64,000 nucleotides of DNA. Origin: Burkholderiaceae bacterium. GTDB taxonomy: Bacteria; Pseudomonadota; Gammaproteobacteria; Burkholderiales; Burkholderiaceae_E. Under the pieces are notes generated by a model. That model was not told the DNA's origin, did no database searches, and saw nothing but the letters and a program-made list of their open reading frames with translations. Shown piece after piece: positions 17,507 to 27,674 of this stretch. The stretch lies in assembly GCA_027493945.1 (NCBI GenBank), contig JAOSJU010000001.1, positions 3,220,484 to 3,284,483 on the forward strand, read 5' to 3'. Positions within the stretch are counted from its first letter, which is position 1. The number at the start of each line of letters is the position of its first letter. Position numbers and translations under genes: made by a program.

Positions 17507-19360
17507 TAAGCGATTGATAACGCTGGCGTTCTTCCGGGGAAGCCATGCCGCCGGCGACCAGTTCGTCGATCAGCCGCGACAGGTGGCGCTCGCGCAGCTG
17601 GGCGAGCGCGGCCTCGACCTCCACGCGAGCCTCGTCGAACGACAGTGCGGCGGCCGCCGAAGCATCGGTGGCGACCTCGCGCTCGAGGCGGGCCACCGCT
17701 TCCGGCGCATCTTGGCGCAGCGCTTCGCAGACGCTGGCGAACGCGCTGCCCGGCGGCAACGCCGCCAGGGTGTCGAGCCACGCGGCGAGCGGCTCGGGCA
17801 TCCATTCGCCGCGCTCGCCGGCCGCGAGCGCCGGATGCAGGGCAGCCAGCAGCCGGATTCGCGCCTCCAGGTCGGGCTTGCCCACCGGCACGCGCGGCAC
17901 GAAACGACTGCGCTCGCGCCATCGGCCGCCGGACCCGCCCCGCGCGGCGCCGCGCCACGCAGGCTCGCCCTCGGCGGAGAACGCCTCGTCCGGCGCGCCC
18001 GCAGTGGGCGCCAAGCGCTCGGCGCCGGCCCGCGGCGCGCGCGGGCGACCCGCGTCGTCGCGCCCGGGAGCCACCACCGGCCCGAGATAGCGCTCGACTT
18101 CGGCCACGCCCAGGCCGGCCAGTTCCGCCAGCCGGTGGATCAGCTGCATCCGCAGCGCCTGCGCCGCCAGCGGCTGCAGCAGCGGCCGAGCCTCGGCGAG
18201 CAGCCGGGCGCGGCCCTCGGGGGTCGCGAGCTCCACGCGCTCGGCGAGCCCGCGCAGCAGCAGCTCCGAGAGCGGCAGCGCGCCGGCCAGCGCCTCGCGA
18301 AACCCGTCGGCGCCGCGTTCGCGCACGAAGCTGTCCGGATCGTGCTCGGGCGGCAGGAACAGGAAGTCGATGCGCCTGGTGTCGCTCGCCTGCGCGAGCG
18401 ACGCCTCGAAAGTGCCCGCCATGCGGCCTTGCGCCCGGCCGCATCACCGTCGAACGCGAACACGACGCGATCGACCAGCCTGAGCAGCTTGCGCACGTGA
18501 TCGCCAGTGGTGGCGGTGCCCAGCGTCGCCACCGCGTTGGCGACGCCGTGCTGTGCCAGCATCACCACGTCCATGTAGCCTTCGACCACGATCACGCAGT
18601 CTTCTGCACGGATCGCGTCGCGAGCTTCGTACAAACCGTACAGTTCGCGCCCCTTCGAGAACACCGGGGTCTCGGGCGAATTCAGGTACTTGGGTTCGCC
18701 GCGGTCGAGCACCCGGCCGCCGAAGCCGATGACCTGGCCGCGCGGGTTGCGGATCGGAAACATGATCCGGTCGCGGAAGCGGTCGTAGCGCTTGCGCCGA
18801 CCGTCTTCGCCGTCCGCCTCGATGACCAGCCCGGCGGCGACCATCTCGTCGATCTGGTAATCGGCGACCGCCGCCTCCAGCCCGCGCCACTGGTCGGGCG
18901 CATAGCCGATGCCGAAGCGGGCGGCGGTCTCGCCGGTGAGCCCGCGACGCTTCAGGTAGTCGATCGCGTGCGGCGTCTCCTTGAGGCGGCGACGGTAGAA
19001 CTTCCCGGCCTGCGCGAGCAGTTCCAGCAGCGCCGGGGCGCGCCGGTCGGGCTGGCCGCCCGATCCCGCTTCCTGCGGCACCGTGACGCCGATCGATTGC
19101 GCGAGCTCGCCGATCGCGCCGACGTACCCGAGGCCGCCGTATTCCATCAGGAAGCCGATCGCGGTGCCATGCGCGCCGCAACCGAAGCAGTGATAGAACT
19201 GCTTGGACGGGCTGACGGTGAACGACGGCGTCTTCTCGCCGTGGAAGGGGCACAGGCCCATGAAATTGGCGCCCCCCTTCTTCAGCTGGACGTAGCGACC
19301 CACGACATCGACGATGTCGATGCGGGCCAGCAGATCCCGGATGAAGCTCTGGGGGATCAC
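17484..19360 (-). CDS. dnaG: DNA primase DnaG (apparent frameshift near 18408)
   Basis: The first frame starts at ATG 19360 (MIPQSFIRDLLARIDIVDVV) and has the zinc-ribbon CPFHGEKTPSF ... CFGCG, the RNA-polymerase-like core YLKRRGLTGETAARFGIGYA, RIMFPIRNPRGQVIGFGGR and the TOPRIM acidic motif VVVEGYMDVV ... AFDGDAAGRKAAWRAL. At about 18405-18412 coding shifts to a second frame (EASLAQASDTRRIDFLFLP, EHDPDSFVRERG), which carries the rest and the C-terminal helicase-binding domain. Together about 625 residues, normal for primase. The break sits in a highly conserved stretch and is probably a consensus error. DnaG makes RNA primers for replication. Confidence 0.93.
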
Positions 19361-19418
19361 GCGGCCAGTGTAGCGCGCGGCGGCACCCCGGGAACCGCGG
19401 TGCCGGACCCAGTTCGGC

Positions 19419-19871
19419 CTACGAGCCGGCGGCGAGCCGTGCCTTCACCTGCGCCGAGACGGCGGCGAGGTCGGTGCGCCCGGCCAGGCGCTGCTTGAGC
19501 ACCGCCATCACCTTGCCCATCTGCTGCGGTCCGGTGGCGCCGGCAGCGGCGATCGCCGCGTCGATCTCGGCAGCCACTTCGGCGGCGCTGGCCTGTTGCG
19601 GCAGGTAGGCCGACAGCACTTCGATCTCGGCCTTCTCGCGGTCGACGAGGTCGATGCGCCCCGCCTTTTCGAATTGCTCGATCGAGTCGCGCCGCTGGCG
19701 GATCAGGCGATCGACGATCGACACCACCTGCGCGTCGTCGACCGTGATGCGCTCGTCGACCTCTTTCTGCTTGATGGCCGCCACCAGCATGCGGATCGCC
19801 GACAGGCGATCGGCCTCGCGGGCGCGCATCGCCGCCTTCATATCCTCGCCGATTCGCTCTTTAAGGTTCAT
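19419..19871 (-). CDS. yqeY: GatB/YqeY-domain protein
   Basis: This 150-residue all-helical protein starts MNLKERIGEDMKAAMRARE, contains AIRMLVAAIKQKEVDER and EVLSAYLPQQ, and ends MGKVMAVLKQRLAGRTDLA, the tail domain related to GatB and GatE of tRNA-dependent amidotransferases. Its job alone is not settled; tRNA binding is supposed. The position between rpsU and dnaG is conserved in many beta- and gammaproteobacteria. Confidence 0.9.
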   Translation of the reverse strand: MNLKERIGEDMKAAMRAREADRLSAIRMLVAAIKQKEVDERITVDDAQVVSIVDRLIRQRRDSIEQFEKAGRIDLVDREKAEIEVLSAYLPQQASAAEVAAEIDAAIAAAGATGPQQMGKVMAVLKQRLAGRTDLAAVSAQVKARLAAGS

Positions 19872-19979
19872 GTCGTGCCCCGGAAATGGACGAAGGCCCG
19901 CCAGCGCAGGTCGCCGGACAGGCCTTCGGGGGTGGCGCCTCGTTTCAGCCAGGGCGCCGGGTGTCTTGCCGGACAGGCG

Positions 19980-20192
19980 TCAGTACATCTTCTTCGGCAG
20001 CATCTGGCTGCGAAGACGCTTGTAGTGGCGCTTGACCGCGGCCGCCTTCTTGCGCTTGCGCTCGGCGGTCGGCTTCTCGTAGAACTCGCGCGCTCGCAGC
20101 TCGGTAATGATTCCGGCTTTCTCGATCGTGCGCTTGAAGCGGCGCAGTGCGACGTCGAAGGGCTCGTTCTCCTTGACGCGGACGGTCGGCAT
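19980..20192 (-). CDS. rpsU: 30S ribosomal protein bS21
   Basis: This 70-residue, very basic protein begins [20 protein letters not shown] and continues with [20 protein letters not shown], a classic S21. S21 lies near the 3' end of 16S rRNA and helps initiation. A GGGGGTGA ribosome site precedes the start. It is the first gene of the macromolecular-synthesis cluster, which then runs yqeY, dnaG, rpoD. Confidence 0.97.
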   Translation of the reverse strand: MPTVRVKENEPFDVALRRFKRTIEKAGIITELRAREFYEKPTAERKRKKAAAVKRHYKRLRSQMLPKKMY

Positions 20193-20413
20193 TAAAAATC
20201 ACCCCCTTTCAATGGAACCCGAGATTTTAGCGGATATTCCCGGGGGCGGCAAAGTGCGGCTGGGGGCGGCTGGCGCCGCCGTGGCGCCGAAGCCGCGCGC
20301 CAGGCCCCGGGCGGACCGAAGGACGCGCCGCCGGACCGAATGGCGCGCGCCGGGCTTGAACCCGGGGCGCCTCTGCTCGAGAATCAGCCAACGCAGTGCC
20401 GGAGACCGGGGCC

Positions 20414-21418
20414 ATGCCGTCGACGAGCCGAAACACCGCACACGAATCGCCGCTTGGCGGCGCGCCGATCGCGATCGCCGGATTCCGCCAGATCTATTCG
20501 ACCGGACGGGTCGAGGCCGCGCTCGACCAGCTGCCGCCCGGCGCGAACGAGTCGCTCAAGGGCACCTACGAAAAGATGCTGAAGGCCGGCGGCGAACGCT
20601 TCAGCGTCAAGCCGGCCGCGATGCCCGATTTCGACGCGCTGGCCGCGGAGCTGCCCAATTTTGGCGAGGTGCTCGACGACCTGCGCCGCCAGCTCGCGCT
20701 GTGCCTGGAGACTTCGGACCCGGTCGAGCTCACGCCGCTGCTGCTGCTGGGCGAACCGGGCATCGGCAAGACCCGGTTCGCGCGCCGCCTCTCGCAGCTG
20801 CTGGGCACCGGCTACGGCTTCGTCTCGATGAGCTCGCTCACCGCCGGCTGGATCCTGTCGGGCGCCTCGTCGCAGTGGCGCGACGCGCGGGCGGGCAAGG
20901 TGTTCGACACGCTGGTCCACGGCGACTACGCCAACCCCGTGATGGTGGTCGACGAGATCGACAAGGCGTCGGCCGATGGCCAGTACGATCCGCTCGGCGC
21001 GCTCTACGGACTGCTCGAGCCCGACACCGCGGCCGAGTTCGTCGACGAGTTCGCCGAGGTACCGGTCGACTGTTCGGACATCGTCTGGGTGGCCACCGCC
21101 AACGACATCGGGCGCATCCCCGATCCGATCCTGAACCGGATGAACGTCTACGAGATCCCGCCACCCGATCGTGATGGCGCGCGGCGCATCGCGCAGGGGC
21201 TGTACCGCGAGATCCGCGCGTCGCACGAATGGGGCGCGTCTTTCCCCGAGCAACTGGCCGATGGGGTAGCCGACCGGCTCGCGCGCTGCGCGCCGCGCGA
21301 GATGCGCCGCCAGCTGGTGGGCGCCTTCGGCAGCGCGAAGCTCGCCGGAAGAAGCGAGATCGCGTTGCAGGACCTGGCGAACGAGCGCTCGGCGCGGCGC
21401 CCGCGGATGGGGTTGTGA
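20414..21418 (+). CDS. Lon-like AAA ATPase without protease domain
   Basis: About 334 residues. It has the Walker A GEPGIGKTRFARRL, Walker B MVVDEIDKA, sensor 1 VWVATAND, arginine finger region DPILNRMNVYEIP and a sensor 2 helix REMRRQLVGAFG. Sequence feel and order resemble the AAA module of Lon, but no Ser-Lys protease domain follows; the protein ends after the C-terminal helical lid. I choose ATG 20414 over GTG 20396 because GGAG lies 11 nt upstream. The N-terminal 100 residues (PIAIAGFRQIYSTGR, PDFDALAAELPNFGEVL) are of unknown function. A role in protein remodelling is inference. Confidence 0.75.
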   Translation: MPSTSRNTAHESPLGGAPIAIAGFRQIYSTGRVEAALDQLPPGANESLKGTYEKMLKAGGERFSVKPAAMPDFDALAAELPNFGEVLDDLRRQLALCLETSDPVELTPLLLLGEPGIGKTRFARRLSQLLGTGYGFVSMSSLTAGWILSGASSQWRDARAGKVFDTLVHGDYANPVMVVDEIDKASADGQYDPLGALYGLLEPDTAAEFVDEFAEVPVDCSDIVWVATANDIGRIPDPILNRMNVYEIPPPDRDGARRIAQGLYREIRASHEWGASFPEQLADGVADRLARCAPREMRRQLVGAFGSAKLAGRSEIALQDLANERSARRPRMGL

Positions 21419-21551
21419 CCGCGCGGTGGCGCGTCGGCGGCGCCGGGGCGTTGTACGCCGGCAGCGCCGCACGACGCACCCCCAACCGGGGAACCGCCGG
21501 CCGGCGCCACCCATCGGGTCGCGCGGCGGCGCCGCGGGCGGCCCGCCGAGA

Positions 21552-22760
21552 ATGCCGCACATGACGCTGCCGGCGCTCCTGCACATCCCCACCGTGTACC
21601 TGCTCACCGGGTTCAGCAGCCTGGTCGGCGCGGTGATCCTGATCTGGCTTCGACGCGACCATCGCGAGTCGAGCCCGGCGCTCACCCTGTTCGCCGCCGG
21701 CATCCTTGCGCTCGGCGTCGGCTTCATGGCGTTCGCAGCCCGCGAGTCCCTCACCGGATGGATGGCGCCACTGATGGGTTACGTGGGCTTCGGCGTCTCG
21801 GCGGTGCTGATCTGGCTCGGTTCCGGGCAACTGTACGGGCATCCGCGCACCGAAGGCCTCACCATCATGGCCGGCATCCTCCTCGCGGGCTACGTCGCGG
21901 CACTCTTCGCGGTGCGCGAACCCACCGCTACCGGCGCCATCGCCCGGATCTCGCTGAACAGCACGTTCGTGGTCGTCTTCATGGGTCTGGCCGCCTTCGA
22001 GTCGCACCGCTCGCACTGGATCGCCACGTTGCGCTCGGTGCGGCTGATGCGCGCGCTGCTCATCCTGTTCTGCGTGCTCGTGACGATGCGCGCGATCACG
22101 TTCCTCGCCCACGGGATCCCGCTGCATCCCGACGGGTCGGCGCCGCCGGGGATGCTGCGCGCCTTCTTCGCCGCGGTCTTCGGCTCGATGCCGTTCGCGA
22201 TCACGGTCTCGGTGCTCAGCATCGCCAACTCGCAACTGAGCGCGCGGCTGCACCGGATGGCGACCACCGACGACCTGACCGGGCTGGTGTCGCGCCGCTC
22301 GCTGCAGGAATCGGCCGACCGGCTGCTCGGCAGCGCGCCCCACGGCGGCTGCATCGCGCTGCTGATGATCGACGTCGACAACTTCAAGATGATCAACGAC
22401 CGCCACGGGCACGCGGTCGGCGACCAGGTGCTGCGGCACGTCGCCGCCGTGCTGCGGCAGACGATGCGCAAGGACTCGCTGATCGTGCGCTATGGCGGCG
22501 ACGAGTTCTGCGTGCTGGTGCCGGTACCCGGCGAGGCCGCGGCCTTCGTCGTCGCCGAGCGGCTGCGCGCGAACATGGAAGCGTCGCCGTACCGGATGGA
22601 CACCGAGCGGATTCCGGTGACCCTGAGCATCGGCGTCACCGTGCACCGCCACGGCAAGACCCTGCGCCAGCTGCTCGACGAGGCGGACCGCCGCGCTTAT
22701 CGCGCGAAGGCGGACGGGCGCAACCGCGTCGTCGCCGACGACGTGCCGGTTGCCGTGTAA
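21552..22760 (+). CDS. Membrane diguanylate cyclase (GGDEF), paralog 1
   Basis: N-terminal residues 1-215 hold about six hydrophobic helices, starting VYLLTGFSSLVGAVILIWL. The GGDEF domain follows: [48 protein letters not shown], and the end TLSIGVTVHR ... ADRRAYRAKADGRNR. All catalytic residues are present, so c-di-GMP synthesis is expected. The inhibitory I-site RxxD is replaced by RKDS, so product inhibition may be absent. Starts at 21552 or 21561 are both possible. It is a close relative of the enzyme at 24197, with the flavoprotein gene between them on the other strand. Confidence 0.85.
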   Translation: MPHMTLPALLHIPTVYLLTGFSSLVGAVILIWLRRDHRESSPALTLFAAGILALGVGFMAFAARESLTGWMAPLMGYVGFGVSAVLIWLGSGQLYGHPRTEGLTIMAGILLAGYVAALFAVREPTATGAIARISLNSTFVVVFMGLAAFESHRSHWIATLRSVRLMRALLILFCVLVTMRAITFLAHGIPLHPDGSAPPGMLRAFFAAVFGSMPFAITVSVLSIANSQLSARLHRMATTDDLTGLVSRRSLQESADRLLGSAPHGGCIALLMIDVDNFKMINDRHGHAVGDQVLRHVAAVLRQTMRKDSLIVRYGGDEFCVLVPVPGEAAAFVVAERLRANMEASPYRMDTERIPVTLSIGVTVHRHGKTLRQLLDEADRRAYRAKADGRNRVVADDVPVAV

Positions 22761-22776
22761 GGCCGCGCGCCGGGAT

Positions 22777-24024
22777 TCAGCGCGCGCCGGGATTCAGCGC
22801 AGCGATCGACTGGCCGGCGGCGAAGCCCGAGGCCCAGGCCCACTGGAAGTTGTAGCCGCCGAGCCAGCCGGTCACGTCGACTACTTCGCCGACGAAGTAC
22901 AGGCCGGGCACCGCGTGCGCCTGCATGGTGCGCGGATCGAGCGCTTCGGTCGCCACGCCGCCCGCAGTCACCTCGGCCTTGCGAAAGCCCTCGGTGCCCG
23001 ACGCAACGATCCGCCAGTCGCGCAGGCTCGCGGCCAGCGCCGCCAGTTCGCGGTTGCCGATTTCGGCAAGCGGGCGCGCAGCCAGCGCGGCCCACTCGGG
23101 CTGCTGCAGCCAGCGCTGGGCGAGGCGGCGCGGCAGCCGCGCGGCCAGCAGCGACGACAACTGCGCGCGCCCGCCCGAGCGCGCCTCGATCAGCGCGCCG
23201 GCGAGGTCGTCGCCCGGCACCAGGTCGATCGCCAGCGGCGCGCCGGGGCGCCAGAAGGTGGACACCTGCAGTACCGCCGGCCCGGACAGCCCGCGGTGCG
23301 TGAACAGCAGGTCTTCGTCGAAAGCGGGCGAGGCCGGCGACTGCGGTGCGCGGATCCTCACCGGAAGCGAGACGCCGGCGAGTCCGGCGAACAGCGTCTG
23401 GTCGGCCGCCTCGAAAACAAGCGGCACCAGCGCCGGCCGCGGCTCGACCACGCGCAGCCCGAACTGGCGGGCGATCCGGTAGCCGAGGTCGGTCGCGCCG
23501 ATTTTCGGAATCGACAGCCCGCCGGTGGCGATCGCGAGCGCGCGCGTCGCCAGCACGCCGGCGCCGGTGTGGACTTCGAAGCGCGGCCGCCCCGCGGCGT
23601 CGGGCTCGCGACGGATCACCGCGTCGACGCGGCATGGCCGGTACCACGCGATGGCCCCGCGATCGCACTCGTCGCGCAGCATCGCGACAATGCGCTCGGC
23701 GCTGTCGTCGCAGAACAGCTGCCCCTTGTGCTTCTCGTGAAAACCGATGCGGTGACTGCGCACCAGGTCGACGAAGTGGCGCGGCGGAAACGCGCGCAAT
23801 GCCGCGCGGGCGAAGCGCGGGTCGTCGCCGGTGAACCGTTCGTGCCGATCGGCCCACAGGTTGGTGAAGTTGCAGCGGCCGCCGCCCGAGATGCGGATCT
23901 TCTCGGCCAGCCGCGGCCAATGGTCGAGCAGCGCCACGCGCAGGCCGCGCTGCCCGGCCACCGACGCGCAGAACAGTCCGGCCGCGCCGGCGCCGATCAC
24001 GATCAGGTCGAAGGGCTGGCTCAT
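22777..24024 (-). CDS. HI0933/YhiN-family FAD-dependent oxidoreductase
   Basis: This 415-residue flavoprotein begins MSQPFDLIVIGAGAAGLF, a Rossmann GxGxxG site for FAD. EKIRISGGGRCNFTNL is the family hallmark, and GLSIPKIGATDLGYRIA plus ATGG lie in the middle. The C-terminal GLYFVGEVVDVTGWLGGYNFQ closes the FAD site. Members of this group (YhiN, BaiN) have no firmly known substrate in most bacteria. The C-terminal end (NPGAR) coincides with a short tandem repeat at 22764-22798. Confidence 0.85.
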   Translation of the reverse strand: MSQPFDLIVIGAGAAGLFCASVAGQRGLRVALLDHWPRLAEKIRISGGGRCNFTNLWADRHERFTGDDPRFARAALRAFPPRHFVDLVRSHRIGFHEKHKGQLFCDDSAERIVAMLRDECDRGAIAWYRPCRVDAVIRREPDAAGRPRFEVHTGAGVLATRALAIATGGLSIPKIGATDLGYRIARQFGLRVVEPRPALVPLVFEAADQTLFAGLAGVSLPVRIRAPQSPASPAFDEDLLFTHRGLSGPAVLQVSTFWRPGAPLAIDLVPGDDLAGALIEARSGGRAQLSSLLAARLPRRLAQRWLQQPEWAALAARPLAEIGNRELAALAASLRDWRIVASGTEGFRKAEVTAGGVATEALDPRTMQAHAVPGLYFVGEVVDVTGWLGGYNFQWAWASGFAAGQSIAALNPGAR

Positions 24025-24035
24025 CGAGGCGGCCG

Positions 24036-24041
24036 ATTATA
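24036..24041 (-). promoter_or_regulatory. TATAAT close to the flavoprotein start
   Basis: On the minus strand a perfect TATAAT ends 11 bases before the ATG at 24024. If used, the transcript would have a leader of only about 5 nt. A similar arrangement is seen at mutL. No strong -35 element is present. Confidence 0.3.
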
Positions 24042-24196
24042 GGCGCCCGACACGGCCGACGAACGGTCGGATCCGCGGTCCGGGCGGCGCTTGTTGCACC
24101 CCTGCTGCAGTGCGAGACTGCAGCGATCCGGGCGCGCCGCGGCAGCATGCCGGCGCGTCGTCGCTTCTTCCGGAGGCGCGGCTGCAGGCCGGAAAC

Positions 24197-25408
24197 ATGG
24201 GCCGCTTCCTGATCGTCGACGTGCACACGCTGATGCTGTTCGGCGGCACGACAGCGCTCGCCACGGCCGGCGCACTGGTCTTCCTGCGATCGCTGCATCA
24301 TCCGTCGACGACCGCGCTCGGCCTGCATGCGCTCGCGCTCGTGCTCGGAGGCCTCGGGCTGATCGCGGGCGGGCTCGCGCCCGAGGGGCGCGCGACGGTC
24401 GTGCCTGCGATCGCCGACGCGATGACCGCCGGGTCCGTGATGCTCGCCTGCGAAGCGGTGCGCCGGCTCTACGGCGCGCGGCCGCGGCCCGACCTTCTGG
24501 TCGCGATCGTGCTCGCGCTGGGCATTGGCTGCCCGGGGTTCGAGATCGTCCGCACGGATGCGTGGGCACGCCTGGCGTTCACCTCGGCGCTGGTGGCGAT
24601 CGTGTCGTCGCTCACCGCGGCACGCATCGCCCGCGCACGCGATCCCGCCGCGGACGTGCTGCGGCGCCTTCTGGTGGCAGCGGGGTTCGCCAATGCGCTG
24701 GTCTGGCTGCTGCGAAGCGGGCTCGCGGTCGAGGCGCTCGGAGTGCCGGCTTCGCAGATCGCGCAGGCCGATACGCTGGCGCTCGTCACCGGCGCGTTGC
24801 TGGCGCTGATGCCGGCGATCGTCACGGCGCTGATCCTGATGGCGATGCACGCGAGGATGGCCGACGAGTTGCGCGCGCTCGCGGCCACCGATCCGTTGAC
24901 GCGACTGGTGTCACGGCGCGTGCTGTTCGAGCGCGGCAGGCCCCTGCTCGCCGCCGCGCGAGCGTCGGCCCAGCCGCTCGCGGCCATGATGGTCGACATC
25001 GATCACTTCAAGCGTGTCAACGACCGGCACGGCCATGCGGTCGGCGACGCCGTGCTGCGCCACTGCGCGCGCCAGTTGCGCGAGGGCACTCGCAGCGACT
25101 CGCTGGTGGCGCGTTATGGCGGCGAGGAGTTCGCGTTGCTCGCGCCGCTCGCGCAACCGGGCGACGCGTTCGTCGCCGCCGAACGCCTGCGACATCGCAT
25201 CGCCGGCCTGCCCTGCCGGGTCGACGGCATCGAGGTACCGGTGACCGTGAGCATCGGCGTGGCCATGCTGCGGCCGGGCCAGACGCTCGAGCAGTTGCTC
25301 GCCGAGGCCGACCGCCTGCTCTACGACGCCAAGCGCGCGGGCCGCAATCGCGTCTGCACGCCCGGGGGGCCCGGCGGCCGTCCCGATCTCGCGCTGCCGG
25401 TGGTGTAG
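24197..25408 (+). CDS. Membrane diguanylate cyclase (GGDEF), paralog 2
   Basis: 403 residues from ATG 24197 ([18 protein letters not shown]). Six or seven hydrophobic helices cover residues 10-205, then the GGDEF domain: [46 protein letters not shown], and [14 protein letters not shown] with [15 protein letters not shown]. It uses the GGEEF active form. The I-site position is RSDS, again not RxxD. It shares layout and many motifs with the GGDEF protein at 21552. Confidence 0.85.
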   Translation: MGRFLIVDVHTLMLFGGTTALATAGALVFLRSLHHPSTTALGLHALALVLGGLGLIAGGLAPEGRATVVPAIADAMTAGSVMLACEAVRRLYGARPRPDLLVAIVLALGIGCPGFEIVRTDAWARLAFTSALVAIVSSLTAARIARARDPAADVLRRLLVAAGFANALVWLLRSGLAVEALGVPASQIAQADTLALVTGALLALMPAIVTALILMAMHARMADELRALAATDPLTRLVSRRVLFERGRPLLAAARASAQPLAAMMVDIDHFKRVNDRHGHAVGDAVLRHCARQLREGTRSDSLVARYGGEEFALLAPLAQPGDAFVAAERLRHRIAGLPCRVDGIEVPVTVSIGVAMLRPGQTLEQLLAEADRLLYDAKRAGRNRVCTPGGPGGRPDLALPVV

Positions 25409-25463
25409 GAGCCCGCGTCGGCGAGCCGCCGGCGCGCATCGGCCCTCGTGCGATACTCGGTCG

Positions 25464-26501
25464 GTGAAAGTCCTGGGCATCGAGACCTCCTGCGACGAGA
25501 CCGGCATCGCGCTGTACTGCACCGAGCGCGGCCTGCTCGGGCAGGCGCTGCACTCGCAGATCGCGATGCACGAGCGCTACGGCGGCGTGGTGCCCGAACT
25601 CGCGTCGCGCGACCACATCCGGCGCGTGCTGCCGCTCACGCGGCAGGTGCTCGAACAGGCCGGCATCGACGCATCGGCGATCGACGCGATCGCCTACACC
25701 GAGGGCCCCGGCCTGGCGGGCGCGCTGCTGGTGGGCGCCGGCATCGGCACCTCGATGGCCTTCGCGCTCGGCCTCCCCGCGATCGGCATTCACCATCTCG
25801 AAGGCCACCTGCTGTCACCGCTGCTGTCGGCCGATCCGCCGGCATTCCCGTTCGTCGCGCTGCTGGTGTCGGGCGGGCACACGCAGCTGATGCAGGTCGC
25901 CGGCATCGGGCGCTATGGGCTGCTGGGCGACACGCTCGACGACGCCGCCGGCGAAGCCTTCGACAAGAGCGCGCAACTGCTCGGCCTGGGCTACCCCGGC
26001 GGCCCGGCGATCTCGCGATTGGCGGCGGGCGGCACGCCCGGGCGCCACCGGCTGCCGCGGCCGATGCTGCAGTCCGACGACCTCGACTTCAGCTTCAGCG
26101 GCCTGAAGACCGCAGTGCTCACCGCAGTGCGCCGCGGCGTTCCCGACGAGCAGTCGCGCGCCGACCTCGCCGCCGAGGTGGAAGCGGCGATCGTCGGCGT
26201 GCTGGTGGCGAAGTCGCTGCGGGCGCTGCGCGAAACCGGCCACGAGCGGCTGGTGGTGGCGGGCGGCGTCAGCGCGAACCGGCGACTGCGCGAGCAACTC
26301 GGCGCCGCCTCGGCGCGCGAGCGACTGCGCGTGCATTTCCCCGAGCCCGCGCTGTGCTCGGACAACGGCGCAATGATCGCGTTCGCCGGCGCATTGCGGC
26401 TGCAGGCGGGCGCCACGCCCACCGCGGGGGTCGGTGCCGCGATCGACGGCTTCCGGGTGCGGCCGCGCTGGCCGATGGAGGAGCTGGCGCCCGTCGTGTG
26501 A
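25464..26501 (+). CDS. tsaD: tRNA threonylcarbamoyladenosine synthase subunit TsaD
   Basis: 345 residues from GTG 25464 ([15 protein letters not shown]). The ASKHA metal motif [10 protein letters not shown] (His-x3-His) is present, with [40 protein letters not shown] and [12 protein letters not shown]. With TsaB, TsaE and TsaC it makes t6A at position 37 of ANN-decoding tRNAs; tsaE is at 48137. Standard length and no lesion. Confidence 0.97.
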   Translation: MKVLGIETSCDETGIALYCTERGLLGQALHSQIAMHERYGGVVPELASRDHIRRVLPLTRQVLEQAGIDASAIDAIAYTEGPGLAGALLVGAGIGTSMAFALGLPAIGIHHLEGHLLSPLLSADPPAFPFVALLVSGGHTQLMQVAGIGRYGLLGDTLDDAAGEAFDKSAQLLGLGYPGGPAISRLAAGGTPGRHRLPRPMLQSDDLDFSFSGLKTAVLTAVRRGVPDEQSRADLAAEVEAAIVGVLVAKSLRALRETGHERLVVAGGVSANRRLREQLGAASARERLRVHFPEPALCSDNGAMIAFAGALRLQAGATPTAGVGAAIDGFRVRPRWPMEELAPVV

Positions 26502-26522
26502 ACAGGCCGTGGCCGCGGGCCG

Positions 26523-26566
26523 ATGCCTGCTTCGCGCTATGCCTGCTTCGCGCTATGCCCGCTTCT
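26523..26566. repeat. 16-bp tandem repeat at the plsY 3' end
   Basis: ATGCCTGCTTCGCGCT occurs at 26523-26538 and 26539-26554, and a third, partial and diverged copy begins at 26555. The stop codon of plsY falls at the edge of the second copy. It lies between convergent tsaD and plsY. Confidence 0.75.
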
Positions 26567-27170
26567 TCTGCCCGATCCGGCTCTCCTTGCCGGCGAGCAG
26601 GTTCCGGATGTTCTTCGCATGCCGCCAGACGAGCAGCGCGCCCATCAGCGCCACCGCGGCGGCCACCGCGTCGGGGCCGAACAGGAACAGGTACCACAGC
26701 GGCGCGAACACCGCGGCGACCAGCGCAGCCAGCGACGAGTAACGGAAGAAGAACGCGACCAGCAGCCGGGTCGCGAGCGTGCCCAAGCCGAGCACCGGCT
26801 TCAGCGCGAGCAGCACGCCCGCGGCGGTGGCGACCCCCTTGCCGCCCTGGAAGCGATGGAACACCGGAAACAGGTGGCCGAGGAATGCGGCCAGCGCGAC
26901 CAGCGCGATGGTGCCGTCTCCGAAACCGAAGCGCGCGGCCAGCGCCTTCGCGACCAGCACCGCGACGAGTCCCTTGACCGCGTCGCCCGCCAGCGTGAGC
27001 GCCGCGGCCAGCTTGTTGCCGGTGCGCAGCACGTTGGTCGCGCCCGGGTTGCCCGAGCCGTAGCTGCGCGGGTCGGCCAGCCCCATCGCCTTGCTGACCA
27101 CCACCGCGAACGAGATCGATCCGACCAGGTAGGCACCCAGCACCGCCAGCACGCCGTAGAGCGCGTCCAT
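26553..27170 (-). CDS. plsY: Glycerol-3-phosphate acyltransferase PlsY
   Basis: 205 residues with five hydrophobic helices. Conserved motif 1 is seen as [16 protein letters not shown] ... [17 protein letters not shown], motif 2 as [18 protein letters not shown], and motif 3 near [11 protein letters not shown]. PlsY transfers the acyl group from acyl-phosphate to glycerol-3-phosphate, the first step of phospholipid synthesis, at the inner membrane. Confidence 0.95.
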   Translation of the reverse strand: MDALYGVLAVLGAYLVGSISFAVVVSKAMGLADPRSYGSGNPGATNVLRTGNKLAAALTLAGDAVKGLVAVLVAKALAARFGFGDGTIALVALAAFLGHLFPVFHRFQGGKGVATAAGVLLALKPVLGLGTLATRLLVAFFFRYSSLAALVAAVFAPLWYLFLFGPDAVAAAVALMGALLVWRHAKNIRNLLAGKESRIGQKKRA

Positions 27171-27183
27171 CCCCGCCTCGCCC

Positions 27184-27670
27184 TCAGACCATGAGCGCGC
27201 AGTTTACCGGCTGCGCGCGCAGCAGATCGACCAGCACGCGCGGCCCGATCGACACCGAGGAAGCCACGCCGCCCGCCGTTGATCCAGATCGTCGGCAACG
27301 CGAGGATCGACGCCTCGACGTAGACCGGCATCGCCTTGCGCGTGGCGAACGGCGAGGTGCCGCCGACCAGGTAGCCCGAGTGCCGCTGGGCGGCCTCGGG
27401 CGCGCAGGGCGCGATGCTCTTGCGCCCGGCCTGTCGCGCCAGGTTCTTCGTGGACACCTTGCGGTCGCCGTGCATCAGCACGACGAGCGGCCTGGCCGCT
27501 TCGTCCTGCATCACCAGCGTCTTGACGATCGCGTGCTCGTCCAGCCCGAGCTGGCGCGCCGACTCGGCGGTGCCGCCGTGCTCGACGTAGTCGTACGGAT
27601 GCTCGCCGAACGCCACCCGCTGGCGCTTCAGCCACTGCGTCGCGGGCGTCTCGGAGACGTGCTTCGACAT
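27184..27670 (-). CDS. ybaK: YbaK-type Cys-tRNA(Pro) deacylase (apparent frameshift near 27255)
   Basis: The frame from ATG 27670 ([20 protein letters not shown]) contains [44 protein letters not shown] with the conserved Lys, [20 protein letters not shown] and [10 protein letters not shown]. There the frame breaks; removing one G of the GG pair (27255-27256 on the plus strand is CC) gives [20 protein letters not shown] and a stop at 27184. About 161 residues, the family's usual length. YbaK hydrolyses mischarged Cys-tRNA(Pro). The break is likely a consensus error. Confidence 0.85.
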
Positions 27671-27674
27671 CTTC

